From assembly GCF_011075055.1 (NCBI RefSeq), contig NC_058139.1:15459584-15523583 (forward strand): a stretch of DNA of 64,000 bases, in the 5' to 3' direction. Shown piece by piece: positions 11,990-23,699 of this stretch. Every line of letters begins with the position of its first letter. Within the stretch, counting starts at the first letter, position 1. A program made the translations under genes and the position numbers. This DNA comes from Mangifera indica (Eukaryota > Streptophyta > Magnoliopsida > Sapindales > Anacardiaceae). The notes below the pieces were generated by a model. That model was not told the DNA's origin, did no database searches, and was given only the letters and a program-made list of their open reading frames with translations.

Positions 11990-12470
11990 ATACAGTAATG
12001 CCAGTTTTTAGACTAATTAAGATGACTTTCAATCCTACTTAAGATCTGTGTTTTGTTTGAATGGTGGTGCATTTAGCTGGAAAAACTCCAAGTAAAGTAT
12101 AGTTGTTAATTCTAGAATAGAGTTCAAGTACATTGTTCTCTCTAAAGTAGTTAAAGAAACTATTTGGATCAAGAAATTCATCATAGAACTTGGAGTGGTT
12201 CCTAGCATTACCTAACCAATTGAACTCTACTACAACAACAATAGAGCCATTACTCAAGCAAACAAAGCAAGGTTTTATCAAAGGTCCAAACATATACTCA
12301 AACAATATCACTTGATTCAAGAGATCATTTAACATGTAGACATAAAAATCATGAGAGTTGGTATAGATGACAATTTGGTAGACCCACTAACCAAGCCTTT
12401 ATCGCAATAGAAGTATGATAGACACGTAGTCGCATATGACATTAGACATATGAGTGATTGACTATAATGC
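11990..12470 (+). pseudogene. Copia RNase H remnant
   Basis: The frame reads GGAFSWKNSK, then ETIWIKKFIIELGVVPS, YYNNNRAITQANKARFYQRSKH in pieces, and DNLVDPLTKPL, the usual copia RNase H C-terminal order. Stops are scattered through it. A purine-rich tract (GCAAGTGAAAGA, ending 12480) and an LTR follow immediately. Confidence 0.75.
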
Positions 12471-12480
12471 AAGTGAAAGA

Positions 12481-14230
12481 TTATCAGGGTAATGCCTTAG
12501 AGCCAATTGGTTTGTACATTTGTAATATTGTAATTTTTTTATTAATCGAGGACCCCACCCAGATTTATTGGATGAAAAAATCTGAGACATAGTGACCGGA
12601 CTCACAATTACTGTACTAGGTAAGTCAAGGTTTCACAAGTGTAACATAGGCTCGAACCAAAGTCTTTATCTTGAAAGTTTTAATGTTCCACTAGTTTTGT
12701 TAACCACTGGGGTCAATATTGTAATTTAATTATTTATTAATAAAGTTATTTTATTATTCATTCATGTTAATGTTAACTTAATTTGTTTGCATGAATAATA
12801 TGCCTTTAGAATGGTATAATTGTGATGAGAGGATTAGACAACTAATCGTGGGAACCCTATAAACACATTAGAAAGTCATTTTAGAAAAGTCTGTAATCCT
12901 TATATTCTTTTACCAAGGGCACAAATGATAGTGATAGAATTATCATAGTGTTAAATGACCCAACCAAAAGGTGTTGATAGTTCTTATGTTTTAAAGTTGT
13001 TAACTAACATCTTGGTGTAATACATTGGTGCATGTTGAAGATGTGTTCATTGAATTGACCTAACCAAAGAATTTCCATATGGATGGTTGTTTTAGTATCT
13101 ATGGAATAAATCTTATAACTCACAAGTACATATTATCCTTAGACTTGAGTTTACTAGACCATCTCATGTAAGGATCGGTATGATTTAATGTTACCTAATG
13201 TGCCACCATAATTAAGGTAACCATAAATGTGGTGATTGGTTATATCGATATCTGTATGGAGACTATCAGATTCAATGCTCTTGAGCATAAGAGGTGATAT
13301 CTTGAATGAGAATATTAGAAGACATCGATGACCACTTGAATCTGTGGCCATAATAGACGGGTCAAAGCCCAATCCAAGTATCAGTTATTGATGTATATCA
13401 GTTTATATCGAGGAGTCACTGAGATAAATGTGTATCTATGTCTTAACCTTGAAAGATATCAATTAACAAAGGGATTGCATTGTATGTATCCATGTAGTTT
13501 GCAAAGCATAGACCTGTTCACTAGCACTTTATTAGTTCAGTGGCTATAATGCCTTGTTACAAGCCAATCTTAGTCTATGTCCAGATTTGACCCGAACTTA
13601 GACACTATCAATTTGGTAGAAAGCTTCTAGGTCACAAATTATAGGAATTGATTCAGGCTTTAGAGGTGTTGGATCATTTGTTAATAATCTTAAGGTATTC
13701 GAATAAAGACTTAATTGAGATTAGACTAGGTTCATTTGATAGGATTGAATCAGTCTAGTGTGATTTTTTTTCTTAACCATGAACAACCATTCTTTGTCCA
13801 TGAATGTTCGTTCATGGTGACACGATTTGGATAAAACTTTATTTGAGCTTCGTTTTAATTCTCACCTACAATTTGAATAAATCACAGATCATATAGGATA
13901 AGGATCAATGATAAACAATAGTTCATGTGCCATGAATGGTTGTTCATTGTGTTTAATAATATAGAATGAATTTCACACTTTCAAAGTTTTTACCTAATTC
14001 TAAAGATGAATGAATGTTCATGTGAAAAACCTACCTATTCATAAAGCCTTACCAACCTCATATGATCGATTTTGTCTTTTGTGTGGATATCAAGGCGCTA
14101 CCTCATAGTAGGTTGGAAAGCATTCACATGGTCATGTAAAGATGGAAGGAGCCTTCAAATGCATGTGTAAAGTTCTTGAACACCCTATATGTGTTGTTTA
14201 CATGTTTCATGATAATACATCCTAAAACGT
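12481..14230 (+). mobile_element. 3' LTR of copia family B, copy 2 (right end approximate)
   Basis: The LTR follows the polypurine tract and aligns in reverse with the LTR at 6181-7855; shared blocks include the ACCCTATAAACACAT-like and CCTTAGACTTGAG segments. It starts TTATCAGG rather than TGTTATGG. A SINE interrupts it at 12537-12714. The right boundary is uncertain because the terminal CA and a primer site are not recognisable. Confidence 0.6.
12537..12714 (-). mobile_element. tRNA-type SINE with 13-bp target duplication
   Basis: A 178-bp insertion splits the copia LTR. It is flanked by perfect 13-bp direct repeats AATATTGTAATTT at 12524-12536 and 12715-12727. On the minus strand it begins TGACCCCAGTGGTTAAC (box-A-like) and carries GGTTCGAGCC, a full box B, at 12649-12658. 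It ends in an A-rich tail. These are the internal RNA polymerase III promoter parts of a tRNA-derived SINE, which moves with LINE enzymes. Confidence 0.8.
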
Positions 14231-15178
14231 GATTCTATATAGGAGTTTTAGGTCTTGTTTAATTTTTAAATTGTATTCCATTATGTCACCAAATTTTGGC
14301 AATTTGAAAATTTCCATCACTATGTACATGTACACCTTTGTTGTAATATGATAATCGATTTTCAAAGTGGATGACAAATTAGAACCTTTGGCTACCATGA
14401 AAGATGAATATTTGGCTACTTCTCATTCATTCTATGATTCCAAATCGAGCCCAACTAGCTTTTATATGTTTATAGTGAATATAAAATGAAAAGATATGAT
14501 GTGAATTTGAATTGTCAAGAGTAATATAGTGACATTTAGCAATGGTTATGGAGGAATGAAATGGTGTGTTGGGTTTTAGTATGATAGTGTCATTTTTGAA
14601 TTGAATAAAGAATGAGAGTTAGGTAGTTAAAATCCTTTTTGTATTTGTTTTGTAAAAAAGTTAATGAGAATTATGAAAAAGTTTGTTTCCATTGTTTTCC
14701 TTCTTCTTCCTTATGTATGCATTTCTCTCTAATTTGTAATTCTTTATATTCCATGAATTTAATGCTTAGAATTTGCCAAGATATTAAAAAAATAGGGCGA
14801 AAAAACAAAGTAATAATAATAAAAAAATGGTAAACTTTTCAGCATTGCAACTTCACTTACAAATTTTAAAGCTCAAATCGATGGAATTATTATCATACAA
14901 CTTTGTAAAGGTTTTGCCATGCAGAGGAACTCCATGCCTAGCATATTTTAACTAATTGAACAAATCAAGATAAAGACTTAAGTTCTATGAATTCACTAAT
15001 ATTGAAAGTTCACTAAGACGGATTGTTTGTATGTTAATGACTTGTTTTAGATATTACGGAAATAGGTTTTTCTCTTGCTCTATCACACGGTTTACTTCTT
15101 CCTATTTAAAATAATGATGACAGTTTAGTCTATCAAATTCGATCTTTGACTAATCTCTTCTTGAAAGAAGAGGGGATT
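14231..15178. other. Unassigned AT-rich sequence
   Basis: No convincing gene, LTR or terminal repeat is visible. There are short low-complexity runs (for example AATAATAATAAAAAAATG near 14810) and one short frame without family signatures. It may be the remnant internal region of the LTR-X copy that starts at 15192. Confidence 0.3.
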
Positions 15179-15191
15179 CTCTGATAGAAAC

Positions 15192-16146
15192 TGATGTTGT
15201 TCTTATTCAATTATAGATTGAGTTCTAAGTGAGTTAAATCTCAAAGCTCATGCAAATTACTTGGACAGGTTCGACTAAGTAAGAAAAAAAGAAAACAAGT
15301 TTGATATGTTGATATTTGATTAAGAAACAACCCAAGGCTTAGAGGATGCACCACTAGCCAAAGGAAATCCACCACCAATCTTTGATCAAAAGAGAAAGGA
15401 TAAATGAGATTAATGACCAAGAAACAACCTAAGACTTAAAAAAACAACACCAGCTAATGGATTCCACCACCTAACTCTGTCAAGAGAGAAAAGATAAAAG
15501 AGAAAAGAATAATTGACCAAAAACACACCATGACTTAAAGAAGAACCACCAACCAAAGGTAAATCCAATATTAATCTCTGGCTAAGGGAGAATGGATAAA
15601 GAAAACTAGTTGCTGAATGGACAAGCACCATGATTTTCATTAACCAAGACTCTCTCTAGATATTACATAGAGAAGTTAGACCTTTATATAGGCCTTAAAA
15701 AACAATAAACCAATACATTTGAATACAAATATAAGGTAAAATATTAGTTTATAGGACTTTCCTCAAGTGGCAAGGGATAAGGAGCCCCCTAAAGTTGACA
15801 ACCTTGTCTTTGTCGAATCAGGAAACCTTGAGCCACTCCTCCATTAATGCTTTTCCTTGCTTGTTGACTTGGATTTGTGTCTTCCCAAGGTGAGCTAATA
15901 CAAAAATGCTTAATGAAGTTTATGATAATAAAGTACAAGATTAAACTAATATATATTAAACACACATGCATCTATATTGGTCTTAGTTACTAGACTTAGA
16001 TTCAAGTGAGCATATTACACTTAAGGGAATAGTTTGGGCCCAAAGATAAGTGTAGTACCGGTTAACATGGAGTTGAGGCATGGGTTTTGGCTAAGATAGT
16101 GGAGCTTGAAAAGTTGTTTGATGGATCCTTGGGCAGCTTCATATCA
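15192..16146 (-). mobile_element. LTR-X copy 1
   Basis: The 955-bp unit aligns with the split LTR 52565-52873 plus 62148-62688, and its last part with 51486-52392. It ends in TTCATATCA like the other copies. A degraded tRNA-iMet primer-site complement (CTCTGATAGAAAC, about 15179-15191) precedes it, so it is a 5' LTR in minus orientation. Its first half contains about 100-bp internal repeats with AACCCAAGGCTTA and GATTCCACCACCTAACTC phrases. It preserves the empty site of the hAT-like insertion seen in copy 2. Confidence 0.6.
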
Positions 16147-16180
16147 GTAACAAGGACGAGAATGAGGATAGGGACGACTA

Positions 16181-17297
16181 AAATCCTTGTAATTAGAGAC
16201 AAAACAGGACAAGGATAGATATATTGTCAACTCATCCCTTCCCCTTGTTGGTCTCATCCCCTACATATCCTTTAAATATTTAAATATTGAAATACATTTA
16301 AAAATTTTGAATTATTACAAATACACCCTAATGCATAATAAATGTTTTATTATTTCTTTGACAGGGATGGTAAGAGAAATAGGAGAGGAATTTTCCTATA
16401 GGAGAGGAAAATGAGAGAGAAAATTTTTTCAAGATGAGAATTTCCTGTCATTCCCATATTGGGGACAAGATGAGAATAGAGAAAAGATTCCTGTATGAGG
16501 ACAAGGATAAGGATTAGGGTATTTGACCCTTACTTTTCTCGTTCTCATCCCTAATTTAAAATACTTAATATTTAATAGTTAATTACAAGTTTCCACTTAG
16601 GGTTAAGCGAAATTAAGTTCCAACACATTTAATTTCATAAACTAAAAATCCCTTAACTATTTAGTTTGGGGACACTATAGTTCCTATCCATTTGAATTCT
16701 TAAACTACAAAACTCCACACAAAATCTAACTCTATTAAAAGAAATCCTTGTAAGCAGAGACAGGACGAAACAAGAATACATGTATCATAAACTTGTCCCT
16801 TCCCTGACCTATTCGTTCTTTGATTTGTCCTCTCCATTATATATCCTATAAATCTTTAAATATTGAAACACCTTTTAAAATTTTTAATTATAATGAGTAT
16901 ACCCTAAATGTAATAAATATTTCATTATTTTTCTGATTATGATGGAAGAGGAAAAGAATTTTCTTGCAGGAAAGGTGAGGATAAAAAGAAAGAAAATTTT
17001 CTCATGAGGCGGAGATGAGAATTCTCCATCATTCCTATATTGGGGACAAGATTGGGATGAAAAAATGATTCCTATACAAGGACAAGGATGGAGATGAGGG
17101 CATTTGATCCCTCCTTGCCCTGTTGCCACCCCTAATTTAAAATACTTAGTTTTTAAGATTAAATTACAAGTTTCCGCTTAAGGTTAAGCAAAATTAAGTT
17201 CCAATCTATTTAATTTCATAAACTACAAATCCCTTAGCTTTTATCCATTTGAATTCTTAAACTACAAAACCCCACACAAAATCTAACTCCATCAAAA
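16181..17297. repeat. 561-bp tandem duplication
   Basis: Two head-to-tail units start with AAATCCTTGTAA at 16181 and 16742. Both carry TATTGGGGACAAGAT and GGACAAGGAT phrases in the middle and a TTTGAATTCTTAAACTACAAAA phrase in two parts at the end; the second unit closes in a poly-A run near 17286-17300. They are clearly diverged, so the duplication is old. No coding frame is conserved. A related piece lies in reverse at about 31590-31720. Confidence 0.75.
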
Positions 17298-18156
17298 AAA
17301 AAAAAAAACCTCCAAGATAGAATTAAAGGAAAAGGAAATGATCATATTACCCTTAACAAACTTTATAAAATGACTATATTTCCCTTGCCGCTATATATAT
17401 TTAAAAAGGTACTTAATTGGAATGGCTCATTTGAAGTGGGTGTTTATTAAATTGACTACTACTCGATGGGTTATACCTTTGTGACCAGCAAATTATGAGA
17501 GGATGGAATTACCCTGTTTTATAAAATTTGTTTTGACTCAATTTGACTTCCTTGAAACTCACATGTAGTGGTTGTGTTGCTATAACTTTAGTGGTTCCCT
17601 TAACCAATGCTTATGAGTCCCTGGCTCATTCTGTAATATCCATGTGGTCAAACCTTTGATCTCCTCCCACTACCTGGGAACTTAAGCTTTCATGTTCTTT
17701 TTCACTCTTCAATAAGGTTCCTTATTAAGAGTTAATAGTTTTTAATTAGCATATTACATTTTTTATAAGTTAAAACCAATATCTTTTGTTGAAATTCCAA
17801 ATAAAATGTTGTAAATATTTCAATTTCCGAATCAAAGATAAGTGATTAATAGTTTGACTTTGATTTGACATATTGTTATATTCCAAAATAATAACTTTAG
17901 CGAATCATTTTCAAATCTTTGAGACTTCTACTTTAGTGTTTGATTATACATATATCTTTCAATCATTTTCTCCTTTCTTTTTTTCTATCCAGTCCACCTC
18001 CACCAGTCTCAAATATACTTAAAGGTGGATGCGTTATGTGTCCAAAACAGGCTGCCACTTTACAAGCAAACTAATTACCAAATATGATGGATGAGTCTTA
18101 CAAACATTTGTAAAATGCGTTGACATTTAAAATATAAACAAGATCCTTACAATGGA
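17298..18156. other. PPR 3' flank, no other gene seen
   Basis: AT-rich sequence downstream of the minus-strand PPR gene. I find no long frame, RNA gene or element terminus. The PPR transcript's 3' untranslated region and polyadenylation site should lie here, but no single signal can be picked with confidence. Confidence 0.4.
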
Positions 18157-20043
18157 TCACCAATAATCTGCACAAGAACACTCACCCATTTTAAAATGGT
18201 GAAACCTGTTCCCATCTCTTACAATGATCTCACGATTATAGGCCTTTGAGATAAGCTTACTCGCTTGGTGACAATCTTTACAGACCCTCAAGTTCTTCAA
18301 GATTCTAAGAGTTTCTCCCGGTCTAGTTTTCAATAGCCCCAAGGCCATTGCAAGTTTCTCGCTATGGTAATTTAAGGGGTTCTCACTTTCCTCCTGTTCA
18401 GCCTCATGTAACACTCCTTCAGTTTCAGGCACATAGCCAAATAATCTTATATATTTTAACATCTCATCAACTTTGGCGTATATTTCTTTAGCTTCAGGAT
18501 GAGCCCTTCCTCCAGCGGTAAATTCATTTACAATACCTTCTAATTCAATGATAGAAAATCCTGGAGTTTTCTTCACTCCTCTTTCATCCATCAATTTTCT
18601 CACATTAGCAACATCTTCCCATCTGCCAGTGTTGGCATAAATATTGGATAGCAACACATATCGCCCACTATTGTCAGGTTCTAGATCGATTAATCTCTTC
18701 CCTATTTTCTCTCCCAACTCGCTGTTTTTGTGAATTCTACAAGCTCCAAGAAGAGCTCCCAATACACTTTCATTTGGACTCATGGGCATCTCATCAATAA
18801 ACTTTGTTGCTTCCTCTAACATTCCAGCTCTTCCAAGTAAATCAACCATGCATCCATAATGTTCAATTTTGGGTTCAATTCCATGAGCTTTAGTCATGTA
18901 TTGAAAATAATGGCGCCCCTTTTCAATCAAACACGAATGAGCACAAGCAGTAAGGAGATTGACAAATGTAATATTATCAGGAGGAACCATCTCACTTTCC
19001 ATCTCCTTAAAAAGTTCAATGGCAGCCTTTCCTTTTCCATGCATTGCTAGCCCTCCAATCATACAATTCCATGAAGAAATTCCTCTACTATCTAACCCGT
19101 TAAAAACATGAAAAGCCTTCTCCAGGTACCCACATTTGCAATACATGTCAATTATCGAAGTAGCAAGTTTCGAGTCCAATTCAATCCCATGCTTGTCAAT
19201 GTAACAATGTATCCATTTTCCCTGTTCCAACGACCCTAACCCTGTACAGGCTGATAACATACTAGCTAAGATATACTTATCCAAAACCACATCTTCCTCT
19301 TTCATCCTCTGAAACAAAGCAAGCGCTTCATGAAACCGATTGCTCTGGACGTAAGCAGCAATCATAGCATTCCAAACAATAGAATTCCTCCGTGCAGGCA
19401 TCAACTCAAAAACTTTTAATGCCTCATCAACAAAGCCCCACTTAGCATAACCACTTATCAAACTTGTCCAAGAAACAACATCCCTCTTTAACATCTTGTC
19501 AAAGACCTTCTTAGCTTCCTTCAAAGATTTAAAATTCATATACATATGTATCAAACTGTTTTGAGTGAACCCATCTAAACCAAATCCTAACTTTAAAGTA
19601 TGGGCATGGATTTGTCTCCCTTCTTCAATAGCATAACCGTCACAACAGGCTCCCAAAACACAAGGGAAAGTGAAATTATTCGGCAAAACAAAATCTTGCA
19701 ACATTTCAGAGTACAGAAGAATGCAAGGTCTGGGCAAGTTGCGTTGCAAGTAACCTCTCATTATAGTATTATAAATAAATGCATCTGGCTTGGGAATTGT
19801 GTCAAAAACTTTGAGGGCATATATCAAACTGTCCTTTTTTGAGACAGAACAAAACTTAACAACCCTGCCGATGACATAATTATCAGTTGAGAGTCCGAGT
19901 TTGATGATTTGGGAGTGAAATTGCTTCAACTCAGCCATGGTTGAGCATGATTCCAAAGCTTGTAGCGGCAAGTAGTTTGTGGCTTGGATATGCGGTGAAC
20001 TCATTGTGTACACCGTAGATATGCTTACGCTTTTCCACGCCAA
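18157..20043 (-). CDS. DYW-type pentatricopeptide repeat protein, probable organelle RNA editing factor
   Basis: This is a single intronless frame of 628 residues. The first 30 residues have no acidic residue before E31 and are rich in Ser and Thr, compatible with an organelle transit peptide. Degenerate PPR motifs of the PLS type fill about 55-425 (for example PDAFIYNTIMRGYLQ, RDVVSWTSLISGYAK, YGCMVDLLGRAG). E and E+ motifs follow at about 426-520. A DYW domain starts with GYVPET near 536 and ends exactly in DYW. The deaminase-like signature is complete: H560 and E562 in HSE, C588 and C591 in CKDC, then C622 and C624. In this family the repeats bind RNA and the DYW domain performs C-to-U editing in mitochondria or chloroplasts. 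Met1 is taken as start; Met14 is an alternative. The specific editing site and ortholog are not known to me. Confidence 0.95.
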   Translation of the reverse strand: MAWKSVSISTVYTMSSPHIQATNYLPLQALESCSTMAELKQFHSQIIKLGLSTDNYVIGRVVKFCSVSKKDSLIYALKVFDTIPKPDAFIYNTIMRGYLQRNLPRPCILLYSEMLQDFVLPNNFTFPCVLGACCDGYAIEEGRQIHAHTLKLGFGLDGFTQNSLIHMYMNFKSLKEAKKVFDKMLKRDVVSWTSLISGYAKWGFVDEALKVFELMPARRNSIVWNAMIAAYVQSNRFHEALALFQRMKEEDVVLDKYILASMLSACTGLGSLEQGKWIHCYIDKHGIELDSKLATSIIDMYCKCGYLEKAFHVFNGLDSRGISSWNCMIGGLAMHGKGKAAIELFKEMESEMVPPDNITFVNLLTACAHSCLIEKGRHYFQYMTKAHGIEPKIEHYGCMVDLLGRAGMLEEATKFIDEMPMSPNESVLGALLGACRIHKNSELGEKIGKRLIDLEPDNSGRYVLLSNIYANTGRWEDVANVRKLMDERGVKKTPGFSIIELEGIVNEFTAGGRAHPEAKEIYAKVDEMLKYIRLFGYVPETEGVLHEAEQEESENPLNYHSEKLAMALGLLKTRPGETLRILKNLRVCKDCHQASKLISKAYNREIIVRDGNRFHHFKMGECSCADYW

Positions 20044-20660
20044 CGACTCATTAAGTCATATCAGTTTGATTTTATTTTCATTTTCTTTTACCCTTCCCAG
20101 ATATTTTCGCCTTTGGACCATGATTTCATTTCTTTGGAACATTACAATTTGTACGGCTTAAATATCTTACGAACTTGCGCAGACACGCACATATATATGT
20201 ATATATGTAAGTGTGAAATATAAGCTTTTCCAGCTACAGTTGCTTACCAAAAAATAAAACTCAATTTAAAAAAAAAAATTACCGGTGTAAAAATAAAATA
20301 ATAATTTTATTATCTTTTAATTTAAAAAAATAAAAAATAATAATATTTATTAAACACTAAATATTTTAAATATGATAATTTTACTCTAAAGAATATATCA
20401 TAAATCAATTTTTAAAATCAAATACTATTATGGACACAACACTTTGTAACATGAGATTTATACTACTAATTTATTGTATTCTATTTAATTTATAGAGGTG
20501 TAACTATCATTTTTAACAATTTTAAAGAACCCCTAAACTATTTTTGAATTTTCAAAACCTCTTGAAAAAAAGTTATTAACACCTCTTATATTTTCAAAAA
20601 TTATAATTACTCCTAAACATATGATTATATATCATCAACACTATTATTTATAGGAAAAGA
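20044..20660 (-). promoter_or_regulatory. PPR upstream region
   Basis: This lies upstream of the minus-strand PPR start. It contains alternating TATATATGTATATATG at about 20191-20206, which could supply a TATA element, followed by very AT-rich DNA. No coding frame or element terminus is evident. The promoter assignment rests only on position. Confidence 0.3.
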
Positions 20661-20679
20661 GGAGGAATAGGGTGCAGGT

Positions 20680-21585
20680 AGGGTTGAATTCGAACTGAGT
20701 CGAGCTGAAACAGGGTTTGGTTCGTTTTCTAATGATTGAGCCTCAAGCTCGACTCTTGCTCATTGGAACACGTGTTCTTTTTTAGCTCGTTTAATAATTT
20801 AATTAATCGTAATCAGCTTGTTTAAAGCTTCTGCTCGCTAAGATCAAAAAACAAAAAATTGGACATGAAGCAAGAAGAAGACTGACAAACTCACAAATCA
20901 CAATATTTAGCAAGAGAAACGACAACCAAAAATTTATCAATAAATTAAAATTCAAAACATAAAAAAAAAAAAACATCAAAGTTACATACCTTTGATGCAG
21001 GTGAATGACTAAGTTGAAAGAGGTGAAGGCGTTGTAGAAAGTTGAAGGCTCTTGATGCAACATTCGACATAACAAAACTCTTAAGTAGCATGGTAAGTGA
21101 AAAGCGTCCGATGACTGAAAAACGTCCCATAGAAGACTCTTAATACGATAGTCAACAAAAGAAAACTCTTAAGTAGCGTAAATGGTGAACGACATCAGTG
21201 GTGATTGACGAAGCTTGAACTTGAACACTTGGCCTCACGCCACGGTGGCTTTAGTTTTAGGTTTTATTTTTGCAGTTGAAACGCATTTTCAAGAATAGGC
21301 GTTGAAACTATGGAAAGTTTCCATAATTTTCAATTAGATTTTTTTTAATGCTATAATAATCTTCCTAAAGCATCCACTAGAAAATTCCCTTATTCTATAA
21401 AATAAATAAGGGAACACGACTCCCTTAACATAGTGCAATATATTTTTAAATTTTAACATAAGCGGGCCTAGCTCAGCTCGCGAGCATAACCCATGTTCAA
21501 GTTTGGGCTCGTATTTGTTTTTTGCTTCAATCCCAAGCTTGTGTTTGTGCTCGTACTCGTTTCGGGTTCATTCAAACAAAACTTG
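20680..21585. mobile_element. Possible non-autonomous DNA element with TCGAGC/GCTCG-rich ends
   Basis: The two ends are GC-richer than their surroundings and carry repeated GAGCTGA, CTCGACT, GCTCGT and AGCTTG phrases. The right end (about 21470-21560) read in reverse resembles the left end (about 20690-20760). Such ends are common in old plant DNA transposons, but I cannot define exact termini or a target duplication. The copia LTR at 21611 follows directly. Confidence 0.3.
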
Positions 21586-21610
21586 TTTCAAGCTAAAAAA
21601 AGTTTGCTTC

Positions 21611-21993
21611 TTAAAGATTGGGTAAAGAGAGTAAATGCAAACAAACATATATGTTAAGAAAGAAAAAATCAAAGCATGCATTTGCAAAAGAGAAAAAAAA
21701 ATAAAGATTTTACCTACTCCTTTGCATTCTATATGGATATAGAATGATGAAATGAGTTTCCCACTTGCAAGACCTCCAGAGAAAATCCACTACCAAATCA
21801 AAATACAACCATTGTTGTGAGGTAGAGAGAGGGGAGAGAGTTTTGCAGTTTTGTGAGAGAAATTTTAGTTTAAAATGGACTAACTCACTTTGAATGAATT
21901 AACTTTATTCTTTTATAATGGTGATTAGTTGTAGTTTTCTAAAATTTTATTTTTGGCCCACCAAAATGTTGATTTAAAGATTTGTCATGCCAA

Positions 21994-22034
<41 letters not shown>

Positions 22035-23197
22035 TTTAGCCACATTAAGTTCATCTCACTAACACCTTAACTTTTAAGATGTTATTTTTGGATCCATATA
22101 ACATTTTATATGATTCTTATTATCCTTTGGAAGGTGCTAGCCAACTCTAGATAATTAATTCTCTCTCTCATAAGTTTGGTTTATTGGTATGACCTTTTAG
22201 GTTCACTGTGATGTAACCATGAGTTCTTTTTTGGATGATTCGAAAGTGTATCTGAAAACTCAACGACTATGGTGAACATCTAGCAATGTGTTATAGCCCC
22301 TAAACCATGATGAAGAAATACTCTATCGAATCTAAAATATTCAATCGTACTTTTCATGTAGATAATATCCTTTCGTTGTCCAATCTAAATTGATTTTGAA
22401 CTCATAGATTGTCAAAGTCTTAATTTCAATTATTTAGGAATAATCAATTTAAATATTCAGAACATGTCATAACAAATATCCTTCCTATGACTTATATTAT
22501 AATCTAGCCAGAGATTTGATTTCTAATATTTATTGATGTTCACTTTAGAACTCAGATCTGAATCGAATCAATAGATATTCAGAACCTAATACTTTTTGAG
22601 TTAACGGATCCCATCTTGACCACCATTTTTCTCCATATACAAATAACATATGACCAATATGGTTTGTTTTGAGATGTGATTAACCTCATATATATATACC
22701 ATATGAATCATACATATCTATATCGAAACCGACTATGACACTTCAAGTCAAAGGATTACTTCGTATACTAGTACAATCTTATGATAAGTCATTGAGTATG
22801 ATTTAATGACCATATGACTGATCGTTATTAGTTATGTTCGAAAAACAGTTCTTTAACTGTTAATCCATACTAATACCCTAGTGATATGACCATCATCGTC
22901 ACCTTCACTAATGTCATCTCATGACATTCAATGGAGATATTTAGCATGCCTACTATGTGACATAAATGTCTAAGTTATATCATGTCTATAGGAAACAATT
23001 CGATGATTCAGTTTGTATTAAGTGAGTCATCCAGATAGTTCATACACATACTTTATATTATCGCAAAATAAAAGAAACAGTTTATACATATGAACAAAAG
23101 AACTACTTTTTTATTAATAAATTATTTAAAAGATTATATACAAGATGAAATACCTTGAAACCGACAACATGAATTCTTCTTAAGGCATACAATGACA
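21611..23197 (-). mobile_element. 3' LTR of copia A copy 1
   Basis: It aligns throughout with 29263-30844. Read in minus, it starts TGTCATTGTATGCC, similar to the TGTTAGAGTATGTCC start of the family-A LTR at 52874. A TA microsatellite sits inside at about 21988-22029 and has a counterpart in the other LTR. Confidence 0.85.
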
Positions 23198-23214
23198 AAA
23201 CTCTCACTTGTATT

Positions 23215-23600
23215 AGAGTCATTCGTTGTTATATCGCATACCCATCTTCTCAAGATGATGGTCCAATTGCTTTAGTGCCATCGCCTTAGTCAGTAGGCCA
23301 ATAACGTTCTCTGCTAATGGTGTTTTTGAATTATGATCTCTCCAGTTCTAACAAATTCTCTTAAAAATATGATATTTTTGTTGAATATGCTTGGACTTTT
23401 GATATGGCTTTGGTTCTTTTGCCTATGCAATAGCACCAGTATTATAATAGAATATGGTTATCGAATAAGCCATATTTGGAACCACACCAAATTCAGATAT
23501 CAACTTACATATCTATACAACCTCTTTTGTAGCTTTTGAAACATCAATATATTCAACTTATATAGTAAAGTTAGTTGTTGTTGATTGTTTTGAACTCTTC
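23215..23600 (-). pseudogene. Copia A copy 1 RNase H remnant
   Basis: The minus strand gives SKATKEVV, then ISEFGVVPNMAYSITIFYYNTGAIA, AKEPKPYQKSKHI and GLLTKAMALKQLDHHLEKMGMRYN, with stops between. This is the C-terminal copia RNase H, directly before the polypurine tract and LTR. Confidence 0.7.
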
Positions 23601-23699
23601 TAATTAACCACAACCCCATTGCAAATAAAAATAAACCATGACATAGACTTTCTATTGTCAACATTTGACTAGAAATTAGAGTCCAACTATCCCTGAATG

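Noticed and set aside
18859..19842. Plus-strand frames of 60-80 codons inside the PPR gene
   Set aside because: They are antisense shadows of a well supported 628-codon gene.
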